Origin: an uncultured Lachnospiraceae bacterium
GTDB lineage: Bacteria > Bacillota > Clostridia > Lachnospirales > Lachnospiraceae
DNA: 64,000 bases
Assembly (NCBI GenBank): GCA_910577275.1
Contig: CAJTMW010000010.1
Location: 88,495 to 152,494, forward strand
Direction: 5' to 3'
The notes under the pieces were generated by a model. That model saw only the letters and a list, made by a program, of their open reading frames with translations. It was not told where the DNA came from and did no database searches. Of this stretch, positions 8,963-18,358 are shown piece after piece (the first letter of the stretch is position 1; each line of letters opens with the position of its first letter). The translations under genes and the position numbers were made by a program.

Positions 8963-9544
8963 ATGGATATATGGAAAACAGTCAGGGAAATTGGATTCTT
9001 TGAGATGGCCATCAATTTGGCAAAGGTGAGAGACAGTTTAGATGTTGTGCAGAAAGTGGGAGCTTTAATGCCTTTGCCCGATGAGGATATAAAGGAGCGG
9101 GTGAGACAGGCTGCCAAATGGCTGTGTGGTTTTAAAAAGAATAAATATATGTTTCTTACACCGGAGATTGCTTTGATTGAAGAGATGAAAAAATATTCCG
9201 ACGGGCATTTGGAAATTATTATTGCAGTCCCATGTGATATGGAACCGGAAGCGAAAGAACGGCTGAAAAATAACCTTCCATATAAATCTGACGTTACCGT
9301 TCTTGAAGAGCCGTATTTCGTGTCGGATTTATTCCCGAAGAACGGTATGTTGGTTGCATGCGGATATTCGGGTGGGGACAGAGCGATGATTCTTCCTGAT
9401 ACATATCGGATGGCGGAACATTATAGCATTTTCCGGGGACAGAAAGTATTTGTCCCTTACGTTGAGCTTGAATCATCATTTCGGTATGGGGGATGGATGG
9501 AGATAAATCAGCGTAGATTTTGTACAAAATGGAGGTGTAGATGA
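8963..9544 (+). CDS. Protein of unknown function in the transport cassette (193 aa)
   Basis: ATG at 8963 with GGGGGAT upstream is preferred over the TTG at 8930. The product has an N-terminal helical part and a C-terminal part reminiscent of an alpha/beta domain (HLEIIIAVPCDMEPEAKERL, then MLVACGYSGGDRAMILPD). The tail is basic and Cys-containing (RRFCTKWRCR). I do not recognise the family. Its stop overlaps the start of the downstream permease gene, so the two are probably co-translated and functionally linked. Confidence 0.55.
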   Translation: MDIWKTVREIGFFEMAINLAKVRDSLDVVQKVGALMPLPDEDIKERVRQAAKWLCGFKKNKYMFLTPEIALIEEMKKYSDGHLEIIIAVPCDMEPEAKERLKNNLPYKSDVTVLEEPYFVSDLFPKNGMLVACGYSGGDRAMILPDTYRMAEHYSIFRGQKVFVPYVELESSFRYGGWMEINQRRFCTKWRCR

Positions 9545-10785
9545 TGAACAGTATTACTGCCATTATGTTTATTTTAGGAAATATGATAGCGCTTCTTTTC
9601 AAAATTCCGGTCAAAAGTGTAATGAGCAGATATTCATATGATGTGCTTGTTATTCTTATTCTCATGGAATTGTTCACCAATCTGGTTGCAGAGACCGGGA
9701 TTATGCAGTTTTTGGCAATTAAAATTGCCGAATTTTCCAAAGGGCAGAAACGCCTTTGTCTGATGATGTTCGGCGGCATGATGTTTCTGATCTCATCCTG
9801 TCTTAACAATATTACAGCAGTAATGCTGATTCTGCCCGTTATATTTGTGCTTTTGAAATCACTTGAAATTGACCGAAAGTATATATGTGTTTTTTTTGCT
9901 GCGATACTGGCTCTCTCGAATACTGGGGGAGCAGCCTCCCCGGTGGGCGATTTCCCGGCTATTGTGATTATGACAAGTGGGATTACGAGTTTTATTGGCT
10001 ATCTTACGCATGCTTTTGGGGTGTTTGTATTTACATCGGTTGTACTAATTGCGGTATGGGGGATGTACGTAAAAAGGGAGAAAGACGATGGAGCTGTTCG
10101 GAGCCTTGCTGTGAGCAATCTTAAAAGTCAGTATAAAAATATGGAGGTACGATTTGATGTGCTGAAATGGCTTGGCATGGAATTCATCGGGATGTTTCTT
10201 GCCTGGAGCTTTGTCCCCCAGGAGATTATTCCGCCTGAAATTATTGCTGTGCTTGGCTATGTTGTGGCAATGATTATCTGTTTGGTAAAGAAAATAAAGA
10301 TGGATCAGATGATAGATTTTAAATCGGTACTTACAATTGCTTCTTTTTTATTCTTTGCGCAGGTAATCAGCCAGACCGGGATACTTAATATGGCGGCGGC
10401 ATATCTTCAAAGTAATATTGAGAATCCCAAACTTTTGGTCATGGCCATTATGATAATCACTTCTCTTGTAGCGGGGGTATTCAGCGCCGGTCCCGCAACA
10501 GCGGCTATGATGCCTGTAATTGTGGAAATTTGTAACGGGCCTCTTGGGGCAGTATCTGATTGGATTGCCGTTGCATATGCCGCTGCCATATGCAGTGGGA
10601 GCAGCTTGTTCATGTGGAGCGCAACCGCAGGGTTTATTCTTTCGGGAAAAGTAAATGCGGTGGGTATTGAAGAAGAAAATGGGAAAAAAGTTGTCTGGGG
10701 AGTAGGACAATATCTGAAATATGGATTTGTGAATTATGCAATCCAGTTATTGATTGCATTGGGGGTAATGGCAATTGTCCTGTAA
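9541..10785 (+). CDS. Ion-transporter-superfamily permease (ArsB/CitMHS/SLC13-like)
   Basis: A 414-aa polytopic membrane protein with about ten hydrophobic segments. Two inverted halves are each marked by a Gly/Pro/Ser-rich re-entrant loop. The first contains SCLNNITAVMLILPV and ALSNTGGAASPVGDFPA; the second contains GVFSAGPATAAMMPV and CSGSSLFMWSATAG. This pattern fits the ion transporter superfamily (arsenite, citrate, dicarboxylate or Na+/H+ carriers). The substrate cannot be told. It overlaps the preceding 193-aa gene by 4 bp. Confidence 0.75.
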   Translation: MMNSITAIMFILGNMIALLFKIPVKSVMSRYSYDVLVILILMELFTNLVAETGIMQFLAIKIAEFSKGQKRLCLMMFGGMMFLISSCLNNITAVMLILPVIFVLLKSLEIDRKYICVFFAAILALSNTGGAASPVGDFPAIVIMTSGITSFIGYLTHAFGVFVFTSVVLIAVWGMYVKREKDDGAVRSLAVSNLKSQYKNMEVRFDVLKWLGMEFIGMFLAWSFVPQEIIPPEIIAVLGYVVAMIICLVKKIKMDQMIDFKSVLTIASFLFFAQVISQTGILNMAAAYLQSNIENPKLLVMAIMIITSLVAGVFSAGPATAAMMPVIVEICNGPLGAVSDWIAVAYAAAICSGSSLFMWSATAGFILSGKVNAVGIEEENGKKVVWGVGQYLKYGFVNYAIQLLIALGVMAIVL

Positions 10786-10839
10786 AATACAAAGACAGTC
10801 GTAAAAAGGCGATAAAAACTGTTTTTTACTCTGAATTTC

Positions 10840-10848
10840 TGATATAAT
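10840..10848 (+). promoter_or_regulatory. Extended -10 promoter of the type III effector operon
   Basis: TGATATAAT at 10840-10848 is a perfect extended -10 element, 38 nt ahead of the CARF-HEPN start. No good -35 is visible, which is usual for extended -10 promoters. It would drive the effector operon up to the hairpin at 20765-20809. Confidence 0.55.
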
Positions 10849-10886
10849 TTATTTGGATTTTTTAGTTTGAATAGGAGAAAAAGATA

Positions 10887-12855
10887 ATGAATGTACAGGA
10901 TAAAAATTATCTTCTGTTTGTTCCCAGCATATTAACTTCAGACCCGCAATCCATGTCTTATAAGGTAGAAGGGATGGAAGCGTATTATGTCGGAATGCAG
11001 ACGAACGAGGCTGTCACAAAATATTTGGTGGATTATCTGGATAAAAAGAATATGAAGCTGGATAAGATTATCATGCTTTGTACGGAAGAGGTGGAAAAAA
11101 AAGAAATGCCAGCGATAGGCGGGAGGACTACGCTGGCATATTATAAGGATGTTATTTGCGAATTCCTTGCGCAGAATGATAAATATAGCAGCAGATATAC
11201 AGAGACAGAGAAGCTGTTTGAGGAAATTTCTTATTTTGCATCGGATTATGAAGTAAATGAAATAAGGAAGTCTTTGGATGCAGTTATGCGGATTACGGAG
11301 GAAGGAGAAGAGAATGCCCGAAAGCATCTGTATGTGGATTTTACAGGAGGCCCAAGAAGTGCGGCGCTGACATTGGTTTTTACCTGTAGAATTCTTCAAC
11401 GCAGCAAGGTTGCTGTAGAGAAAATTTTGTACAGTAATATTATTAAAACCGAGGAGGGAAAAAGAGGGAAGATTGAAGAATGTACAAAGGTATATAATGT
11501 TTTTGCCGAGTTAGAGGCGGTAGAAGCTCTGGTTCATAATGACAGTAGTAAAGTGGTAAAAGCAGCAGAAAAGACAGGCAATAGAAGAGTAATAGATAAC
11601 GTTAAAAAATTAGAGGCGGAATCATCAAAGAGGGAAGAAGCAAATCAAGTGAACCAGTTGGAGACAATGGGTGATGCATCGAAAGGGATTGTGGATGTTG
11701 CAGGTGAAATAGCTAATGAGGATAATTCACTCCTTGCACATTTAATTACAGGCGTAATAGGGACGCAAGTAGAGAAGAGCAAAAAGCTGATTGCAAATCC
11801 TGAATATAAGGAATTAATCCGTATGGAGGAACTTCTGGAAAAGGATAAGAATAAAGCGCTTAGCATTTTTCGTGAAAAGGCGATAAAGATATTAACCGAC
11901 TTTGGAATTATAGAGGGCTATAAAGAGGAAGGCTCCAAAAAGTTGAAGACAAACGCCAAGACAGTAACGGAAGATACACTGGAACGCGCCCGCAAGAGAA
12001 GGGAAAATCTGATAACAAATGAGATTATGGCAGCGTACTGTTATTACGAGTCTCCTGTGGGAAATAAATCGACCGATAATAGCGAAAAAGCTAAAAGCAC
12101 ATTTATGAATGCGGTTCAGGATTATGTGAAGCTGCTAAATAAAAGTCCGGAGAGAGAACCTGTTGATATTTTAAACGAAAAGAACATAAAATTTTATGAT
12201 CTGAAAGAATATATAGATATCATCCCCGAAGAACGGGTTCCAAGGAGATTTGCACATAATGATTACAGCAAGGACTTCTGCAATAAAAAGATACTTCCTT
12301 ATCTGAAAGCAGATGATAGTATGGGGGCAGATGTTGGACAGCTGATAAGGCAATATCAGAAGATGGACAGGGTCTATATGGGATATGGCTTTCCGTTTGC
12401 CTGCACATATGCATCATGGTTTTTTGACGGATATGAGAAGTTATATAGAGAAAATATGAAACGCGGTGCAGAGAGTCTGCAGAGATATTTTATGGGAGTT
12501 GTTGACGAAAGGATGGGGAGGGCTCTTGCCGAATTTCCAGAAGAAAGTTTTACCTATCAAACATTAATACGGGAGCTCCAGTGGGAACCGCACAAAAAAA
12601 ATGCTTCATGTTCTTTTCCCGTTTCAGTTAAGGAATAGTAAGATTCGCCTGGATGTGATAAAAGGTGAAAAATGGAATGAGTTTATGTATGAATTTGCAC
12701 AGTCCTTTTATAGTGTCAAGCAGACCAGAAATAATGCCGCACATATTGCAAGCCTGAAAGGTGATGATTTGGAGAATGCGGTTGAAACGATAAAAAAGGT
12801 GATAGGAAAGATAAGGGAGATTGGAGAAGAAAAGAATAAGCGGAAAGGAAGGTGA
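10887..12855 (+). CDS. CARF-HEPN ancillary ribonuclease (Csm6/Csx1-like), interrupted by a frameshift at A8
   Basis: The first frame (10887-12638) encodes a CARF-type sensor domain with the ligand-site motif YVDFTGGPRSAALTL (residues about 150-165), then helical segments. It leaves coding sense after ...EPHKK at a run of eight As (12594-12601). The natural continuation is in the +1 frame (12601-12855, MLHVLFPFQLRNSKIRLD...). That frame carries the HEPN catalytic motif RNNAAH (R-x4-H). With seven As the product would be about 655 aa. As written, the main product lacks the RNase motif. Family members cut RNA nonspecifically when cyclic oligoadenylate made by Cas10 binds CARF. The lesion may be a true mutation, slippage at the A run, or an assembly error. 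Confidence 0.8.
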
Positions 12856-12873
12856 AGGACAATAAAAAAGTAT

Positions 12874-13227
12874 ATGATTAATTTCACAAACCATCCATCT
12901 GACAGATGGGAAGAATCCCAGAGAAAGGCAGCGTTAAAGTATGGAGAAATAGTAGACATTCCATTCCCGGCGGTAAATCCGCAGGGAGATGAGAACTATA
13001 TAGTCGCTTTGGCAGAACATTATTTCCGACAGATTATGGAGCTTCATCCTCAGGCTGTGTTGTGTCAGGGGGAATTCTGCTTGGCTTATCAAGTGATATC
13101 CATGCTGCGCAAAGAGGAGACTACGGTTCTGGCGGCATGCAGTGAACGTGTGGTGAAAGAAATAGGACAGAAGAAAGAAGTAGTATTTACATTTTGGCAA
13201 TTCCGAAAATACGGAGAAAGTGCCTGA
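12874..13227 (+). CDS. Csx15/Csx20-like small CRISPR ancillary protein (putative cOA-binding or ring nuclease)
   Basis: A 117-aa Rossmann-like protein beginning MINFTNHPS, with LCQGEFCLAYQVI in the middle and ending FTFWQFRKY. The opening resembles Csx15 (NFSHPLT) and the QGxF...FRxY end resembles Csx20. Both are small type III ancillary proteins proposed to bind or degrade cyclic oligoadenylates and so switch off CARF effectors. It sits between a CARF-HEPN nuclease and cas10, a fitting place for an off-switch. Family assignment is from memory of motifs, so the exact name is uncertain. Confidence 0.6.
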   Translation: MINFTNHPSDRWEESQRKAALKYGEIVDIPFPAVNPQGDENYIVALAEHYFRQIMELHPQAVLCQGEFCLAYQVISMLRKEETTVLAACSERVVKEIGQKKEVVFTFWQFRKYGESA

Positions 13228-13273
13228 AGAGCATGGAATACTGAGAGCATACAGGAGACGAGGAGGGAGTATT

Positions 13274-14812
13274 TTGGAAAACAAAAGAGTTTTGGCTATG
13301 TACGATGTTAGGGGGAAACAGGAGTATATCTATCGGAGCAGGAAAATCCGGGAGATTGTAGGGGCATCGTGTATGATCCGGGACGTATTTTCGGTTTATC
13401 TTTACCCGGCAGCACGGCAGGTTCGAAACCGGATGAAAGGACTGCAGGAGCAGGAAGCTATGGGAAAACGGGGGGCTATTTATCAGTACAGCAAAAACCC
13501 AATGGAGAAATTCTCGATAGAAGCCTTTGAGCAACGTATGGAAAAGGGAGACTACATAGGTGAAGTGGTTTATGACGGGGGAGGAAACTTTCTGATTTTG
13601 TACCGGAACGAGAAGACCTGTATTGAAGTGAATCGTCTTTTTACCAAAAATCTTATGAAGGAAACATATACGCTGAAAGTGTTATGTACTATTTTGAGAG
13701 AACCGGATTTTAGTCAGTATCGGGAAGATAATCGAAAGCTTTATGAGCAGCACCGGAAGAATGAAATGACAGAAAGCGTTATTTATCCGGTTAACAGCCT
13801 GCCTGTGGTTCAGGTAGACCCGCTGACGTCAAAGCCTTTGAGTGTCAGGCGTACGGTTCCGGAAGAGGAAGGGATGAAGATGTCCCGGGAGCAGGCTGCT
13901 AAGAACGATAAGTATCGGGAAGAGGTCAAGAAGCAGGGGGATGAGATAGGAGAAAAAGTTTTAGACCGAATTGTGACAAAGAAGGGAGAGGAAAGCCTTT
14001 TGGCTGTGATTTATATAGATGGAAATAACATGGGGGCAAAGGTTCAGGACTGTCTTAAGGGAAAGAAAAGCTATGAGGAATGTGTTACCAAGTTGAGAAA
14101 GTTTTCCGGAGAAATCCAGAAAAATTATGTGAATGACAGGATTAAGGCGATTAACAATATGTTGGATAAGAAATACGAGGATCATTCCTGTAAAAAGAGA
14201 CGTACGATTGTTGCGGCAGGAGACGAGATGACCATTATCTGCAATGCAAGAGATGCTTTGGATGTGGTGAAAGCATATTTTGAGGAATTTCCGGAGGAAT
14301 GCAGTTCCTGCGTGGGAATTGCAATCTTTCATAGTCATGCGCCTTATGCGGATGCCTACCGTATAGCGGAGGAATGCTGTGAATCTGGAAAGATTCGAAT
14401 GAAAAAAGATGAGCTTGGGCATGCCTGCCTGTTGGATTTTCACTACTGTCAGGGAGGAATTGGAATATCTCTGAAAAAAATCCGGAAAGAAGAAAGGCAG
14501 GAAGATTGCAGCAGACCCTGGGTAATGCTTTCACACTCAAAGGATAAGGCAAAGGAATTCTGTTATTCCCTGGAACTGGCGGAGGAGATGGCGGCTCTTT
14601 TGCGGAAACTGGGACGGAGCAATGTGAAATCATTACTTGATGTAGCCTTAAACAGTCCGGCAGGGTTAGAGATGGAACTGGAAAGAATTAATGCGCACAG
14701 AAAGGAGCCGGAGGATTTTACCTTGGGTGGGAAATTAAATGATGAGCAAAAAAGAAAACTAATTTACGATGTTATTTTAGTTTATGATTTGTGGTTTCAG
14801 AAGGAGGTGTAG
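13274..14812 (+). CDS. cas10: Cas10-family large subunit, HD-less, with AGDE-type cyclase motif
   Basis: TTG at 13274 follows AGGAGG by 7 nt, giving 512 aa, which is short for Cas10. The first palm resembles Cmr2 (DVRGKQEYIYRSRKIREIVG). The second palm has the strand VIYIDGNNMGAKV and the metal-binding hairpin IVAAGDEMTIIC, where GGDD is replaced by A-G-D-E. It is followed by the conserved GIAIFHSHAPYADAYRIAEE helix. There is no N-terminal HD nuclease domain, so no DNase activity is expected. AGDE keeps two acidic residues and is a known active variant in related GGDEF cyclases, so cyclic oligoadenylate synthesis is plausible, and the neighbouring CARF genes support it. Confidence 0.82.
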   Translation: MENKRVLAMYDVRGKQEYIYRSRKIREIVGASCMIRDVFSVYLYPAARQVRNRMKGLQEQEAMGKRGAIYQYSKNPMEKFSIEAFEQRMEKGDYIGEVVYDGGGNFLILYRNEKTCIEVNRLFTKNLMKETYTLKVLCTILREPDFSQYREDNRKLYEQHRKNEMTESVIYPVNSLPVVQVDPLTSKPLSVRRTVPEEEGMKMSREQAAKNDKYREEVKKQGDEIGEKVLDRIVTKKGEESLLAVIYIDGNNMGAKVQDCLKGKKSYEECVTKLRKFSGEIQKNYVNDRIKAINNMLDKKYEDHSCKKRRTIVAAGDEMTIICNARDALDVVKAYFEEFPEECSSCVGIAIFHSHAPYADAYRIAEECCESGKIRMKKDELGHACLLDFHYCQGGIGISLKKIRKEERQEDCSRPWVMLSHSKDKAKEFCYSLELAEEMAALLRKLGRSNVKSLLDVALNSPAGLEMELERINAHRKEPEDFTLGGKLNDEQKRKLIYDVILVYDLWFQKEV

Positions 14813-14813
14813 G

Positions 14814-17087
14814 ATGGGAAAGTTATGCGGAAAAATAAAAATAGAGCTTATGTCGGATATCTGTGCAGGTTCCGGTTATTCCTATGCGGGAGTAATTGAT
14901 TCAGATGTGTCTTACGACGAATACGGAATTCCCTTTATACCCGCCAGGCGGTTGAAAGGATGTCTGAGGGAGGCAGCAGAACTGGTATGTCCGGATGCAG
15001 CGGAGGAATTGTTTGGATGGTCAGGCGATAACAGGACAAGAGGAATATGTCTGGAGAATGCGCACATAGAAAATTATACGTTCATTACAGAAGAGATTAA
15101 AAAATTAAAAGGTGCTAAGCAGGATGCGAGTTTTTACCTGACACCGCAGAACATATTGAAGATTTATACAGAAATCCGCGCACAGACAAAGATTTGTCCT
15201 GACACCGGAGTAGCGGAGAGAAATACTCTAAGATATACTCGGGTGGTGGGGCAATATGATCCGCTTAAAAGTAAAGCGCATCTGTGCTTTTATGCGCCGA
15301 TAGAGTTTGAAGATACTTATGAAGAGCAGCTAAGACGTGCGACGAAAGCTACAAGGAATATGGGAATGAACCGGAACCGGGGGCTCGGAAGCGTACGGTG
15401 TAGTCTGATAGACGTGGTAAATGTTGAAATGACAGGAAGAATTTTGTCAGATGCGGCAGGGGGAGATGAAAGAGTCTGTCTTCACTACGTATTTTGTAAT
15501 CGAGAACCGTTGGTATTGAGCGGCGATAATACGGAAGTTTCGGAATCCTATATTAGCGGAAAGAGTATTCTGGGAAATCTTGCAGGAGCCTATCTGCGCA
15601 TGGAAGGAACGAATGCAGAGGACGAGGAATTCCAGGAGTTGTTTTTGGATGGCACAACTCTTTTTACCAATGCTTATCTGTCTGTTTTACCTGAAAAAGG
15701 CAAAGAATGTGCAGCACAGTGGCCGGATTACCGTCCGGCGCCACTGTATCTGAATCGACTGAAGAAAACAGGGGCTTTGGTAAATTGTATTGGAGAGAAG
15801 AAAGAAATACCGCCGGAACGGGAAAAAGAATATAATACCGCAGATGGTAATCTGCCTAAGAAGCTGAAAACTCACTATGTTTATGAGCCGCAATGCAATG
15901 TGTTTGATATAGTAGAGCCGGAACGGGAAATTCTCTATCATAATAGCAAGAGAGAACAATTGTATTCACAGGAAGTTCTAAGAGAAGGACAGTATTTTAA
16001 GGGGAAGATTTATACTAAGAGGAAATATGTCCCTCTGTTTAAAGAACTTTTGAAAAATACGCGCCTTGCTTTTGGAAAATCAAAAACGGCTCAGTATGGG
16101 ATATGCGAATTGGCTGCAAAAATTTCGGATAAGAATACTGATGAAGAGCCTGTTTGTGCGAAAGGCGGAGAAAAGATTGCTGTAGTTATGGACAGCGATG
16201 CTATTTTTCTGGATGGAACAGGCGGATATACGGTAAAATTCGAGGAAGTTAAAGAACTGGTTGGAAAGCATTTTGAAATTCCTTATGTTCAGGATACAGA
16301 TGATTCGGATGTGGGCAGCATTCTTCAGACAAAGGAAGTGACAGGTTATAATACTACATGGAATCTGCACAGACCGGGGGTTCCGGCTATAAAGGCTGGC
16401 AGTGTATTGGTGTATACCATACCGGATGGGAAGACATGGAAACGAAAGATAAATTCGGCACAGATGTTTGTGGGAGAACGGAATCTGGAAGGATGCGGAC
16501 AAGTGCGAATTCTAAAATGTCAGGATATGGCTTATGCGGCTCAAAAAACAGAGGACATTGCGGAAGATAGTGAAAGTAAGGAGAAAGAACTGTGTCTGTA
16601 TAGCTGCGAGCCTTTACTTCTAAGAATTTTGACAGAACAATTTTTGGAGCAGTTGATTTTTTTATATATAAAAGATAACTCGAAGCTGAACCTGACACCC
16701 TCCACGATAGGGCGGATGAGTTTGATGCTACAGGAAAGCCTGAATGCATACAGGAGCGATTCAGAACAGGCATTTATTGATTTTTGTAGTCGCATCAATT
16801 CTATAAAACGGAAAAAGGAGAAAGAAGAGGCATTTCGGCTGCTGCGTTCTGTAGTATTAGAGGATACGGATGAAAATAAGAAAGAAGAGTATAAGATAGA
16901 TATCAGGAAAATGACAGCAGGAAGGGCGGAACTACAGAAAATATGGAAATGTATATGCCAATGTGTCGGGGAAGAAATATGTAAAAAGAAGTTGGTAAAT
17001 ATCTGGGGAGCTTATGTTAAGAATATCCTGACCTATCACAAATATCAGAAAAAACACGAAGGAGGAAGCACGAAAAATGAGAAATAG
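14814..17087 (+). CDS. Cas7-Cas5-Cas11-like fusion RAMP protein (Csx10 group, type III-D2/III-Dv)
   Basis: The start at 14814 has AAGGAGG directly upstream. Residues about 1-220 form a Cas7-like RAMP (GSGYSYAGVIDSD, IPARRLKGCLREAAE, RNRGLGSVRC). Residues about 220-560 form a second RAMP-like region (LVLSGDNTEVSESYISGKSI, FGKSKTAQYGICEL, GCGQVRILKC). The last 150 or so residues are purely helical and basic/acidic, as expected for a Cas11 small-subunit domain. This order matches the Cas7-Cas5-Cas11 fusion of the III-Dv effector. It would hold the crRNA 5' tag, one backbone position and the small subunit. The domain boundaries are my estimate. Confidence 0.78.
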   Translation: MGKLCGKIKIELMSDICAGSGYSYAGVIDSDVSYDEYGIPFIPARRLKGCLREAAELVCPDAAEELFGWSGDNRTRGICLENAHIENYTFITEEIKKLKGAKQDASFYLTPQNILKIYTEIRAQTKICPDTGVAERNTLRYTRVVGQYDPLKSKAHLCFYAPIEFEDTYEEQLRRATKATRNMGMNRNRGLGSVRCSLIDVVNVEMTGRILSDAAGGDERVCLHYVFCNREPLVLSGDNTEVSESYISGKSILGNLAGAYLRMEGTNAEDEEFQELFLDGTTLFTNAYLSVLPEKGKECAAQWPDYRPAPLYLNRLKKTGALVNCIGEKKEIPPEREKEYNTADGNLPKKLKTHYVYEPQCNVFDIVEPEREILYHNSKREQLYSQEVLREGQYFKGKIYTKRKYVPLFKELLKNTRLAFGKSKTAQYGICELAAKISDKNTDEEPVCAKGGEKIAVVMDSDAIFLDGTGGYTVKFEEVKELVGKHFEIPYVQDTDDSDVGSILQTKEVTGYNTTWNLHRPGVPAIKAGSVLVYTIPDGKTWKRKINSAQMFVGERNLEGCGQVRILKCQDMAYAAQKTEDIAEDSESKEKELCLYSCEPLLLRILTEQFLEQLIFLYIKDNSKLNLTPSTIGRMSLMLQESLNAYRSDSEQAFIDFCSRINSIKRKKEKEEAFRLLRSVVLEDTDENKKEEYKIDIRKMTAGRAELQKIWKCICQCVGEEICKKKLVNIWGAYVKNILTYHKYQKKHEGGSTKNEK

Positions 17088-18354
17088 GGTAAAAAAGAAA
17101 ATATATTATCGAATCGTCTTCCAGCTTGCCTCCGCGCTTTCGGTGGGAAGTGGAGAAAATCACTATTCGGACGGTGACCTTGTGAGAGATTCCGCCGGAG
17201 AGCCTTTTATCCCGGGAAGTTCATTAGCCGGAATTTACCGCTCTTTTCTGAAAGAGGAGGATGCGGAAAGATATTTTGAAACGGCTAAAGATAAGGAAGA
17301 AAGAGTCGGTAGCCAGGTGACGGTATATGATGCAAAGCTTCATTATATAATAGAAGACCAGGAAAAGGAAGGGAGTTTTTACCGCAGTGTGCTTAGAGAC
17401 AGCGTAGCACTGGACGAGTGGAAAACCGGAAAGGAAAGGAGCAAGTTTGACTTTGAAGTGATTGAGCCAGGAGCAGAATTTGTAACCTATCTAGAGCAGA
17501 ATTGTAGGAACGATGATAAGGATATTGGTGCGGAGCTTGCTTGGGTCTGGAAGAAGCAACAGATTCGTATCGGACGTAAAACGATGCGCGGGCTGGGCAG
17601 TATCAAGAAAGTAAGGGTTTATCGCAGAAGTTTTGAACTGGACAGGAAAGCAGAATTAGATGCGTGGCTGGATTTCGATATGTACCGGGAGGAAGACTGG
17701 AAGAATCAGGAGTTTGAGGAGAAAGACAAGCAGGAAATAAGGCGGAAAGATAAAATTTCAATAGAGTTTACACTAAAACAGAAGGGAGGGATATCTATTC
17801 GCCGATACACTACAAAGGTAAGTAACGGACAAGCCCAGCCGGATGCGGAGCAGCTTACCTGCATTATGGAAAGGGATGGGAAAGAAATTCCGTATATTCC
17901 GGGGAGCTCCTGGTCTGGCGCTTTTCGGCATCATATGGAAAGCCTGATTCCGGGATGCACAAAGGATTACTTTGGAAGCATTGAGAGGCGTTCTTCTGTC
18001 AGGTTTGAAGAGAGTATTATAGAGAGGGCATCTCAAAAGATATTGACGAGGAATGCGGTTGACCGTTTTACAGGGAGCGTAATAGAAACAGCATTATTTA
18101 CGGAAAAAATGTGGTATGGAGGAGAAACTGTGCTAAGAATAGAGATTCCGGTTGTTTTGGACGGTTTATCCATAGAATTCCGGCAGGCTCTGGCCGCTTC
18201 TTTGGTGGATTTACATATGGGAATTCTGTCCGTGGGAGGACAGACTGCCGTCGGACGGGGAATTTTTGAAGGAAAAACATTGTCCATCAATCATAAGCCG
18301 ATTCCTGTAAGTGATAAGATGTTTGAGCAGATTTTGCATAGATTGGGGGAATGA
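17077..18354 (+). CDS. Double Cas7 (Cas7-2x) backbone subunit
   Basis: The 425-aa protein contains two RAMP units in tandem. Unit 1 (about 1-190) has SVGSGENHYSDGDLVRDSAG, FIPGSSLAGIYRS and the G-rich TMRGLGSIKKVRV. Unit 2 (about 220-415) has YIPGSSWSGAFRHHME, the Csm3-like loop RNAVDRFTGSV and GGQTAVGRGIFEG. Cas7 subunits bind six-nucleotide crRNA stretches and cut target RNA through a loop Asp. Candidates are the Asp in VDRFTG and the Asps of RDSVALDEW. A two-Cas7 fusion beside a Cas7-Cas5-Cas11 fusion and Csx19 is the III-Dv arrangement. It overlaps the upstream gene by 11 bp and has GGAGG before its ATG. Confidence 0.82.
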   Translation: MRNRVKKKIYYRIVFQLASALSVGSGENHYSDGDLVRDSAGEPFIPGSSLAGIYRSFLKEEDAERYFETAKDKEERVGSQVTVYDAKLHYIIEDQEKEGSFYRSVLRDSVALDEWKTGKERSKFDFEVIEPGAEFVTYLEQNCRNDDKDIGAELAWVWKKQQIRIGRKTMRGLGSIKKVRVYRRSFELDRKAELDAWLDFDMYREEDWKNQEFEEKDKQEIRRKDKISIEFTLKQKGGISIRRYTTKVSNGQAQPDAEQLTCIMERDGKEIPYIPGSSWSGAFRHHMESLIPGCTKDYFGSIERRSSVRFEESIIERASQKILTRNAVDRFTGSVIETALFTEKMWYGGETVLRIEIPVVLDGLSIEFRQALAASLVDLHMGILSVGGQTAVGRGIFEGKTLSINHKPIPVSDKMFEQILHRLGE

Positions 18355-18358
18355 GCGG

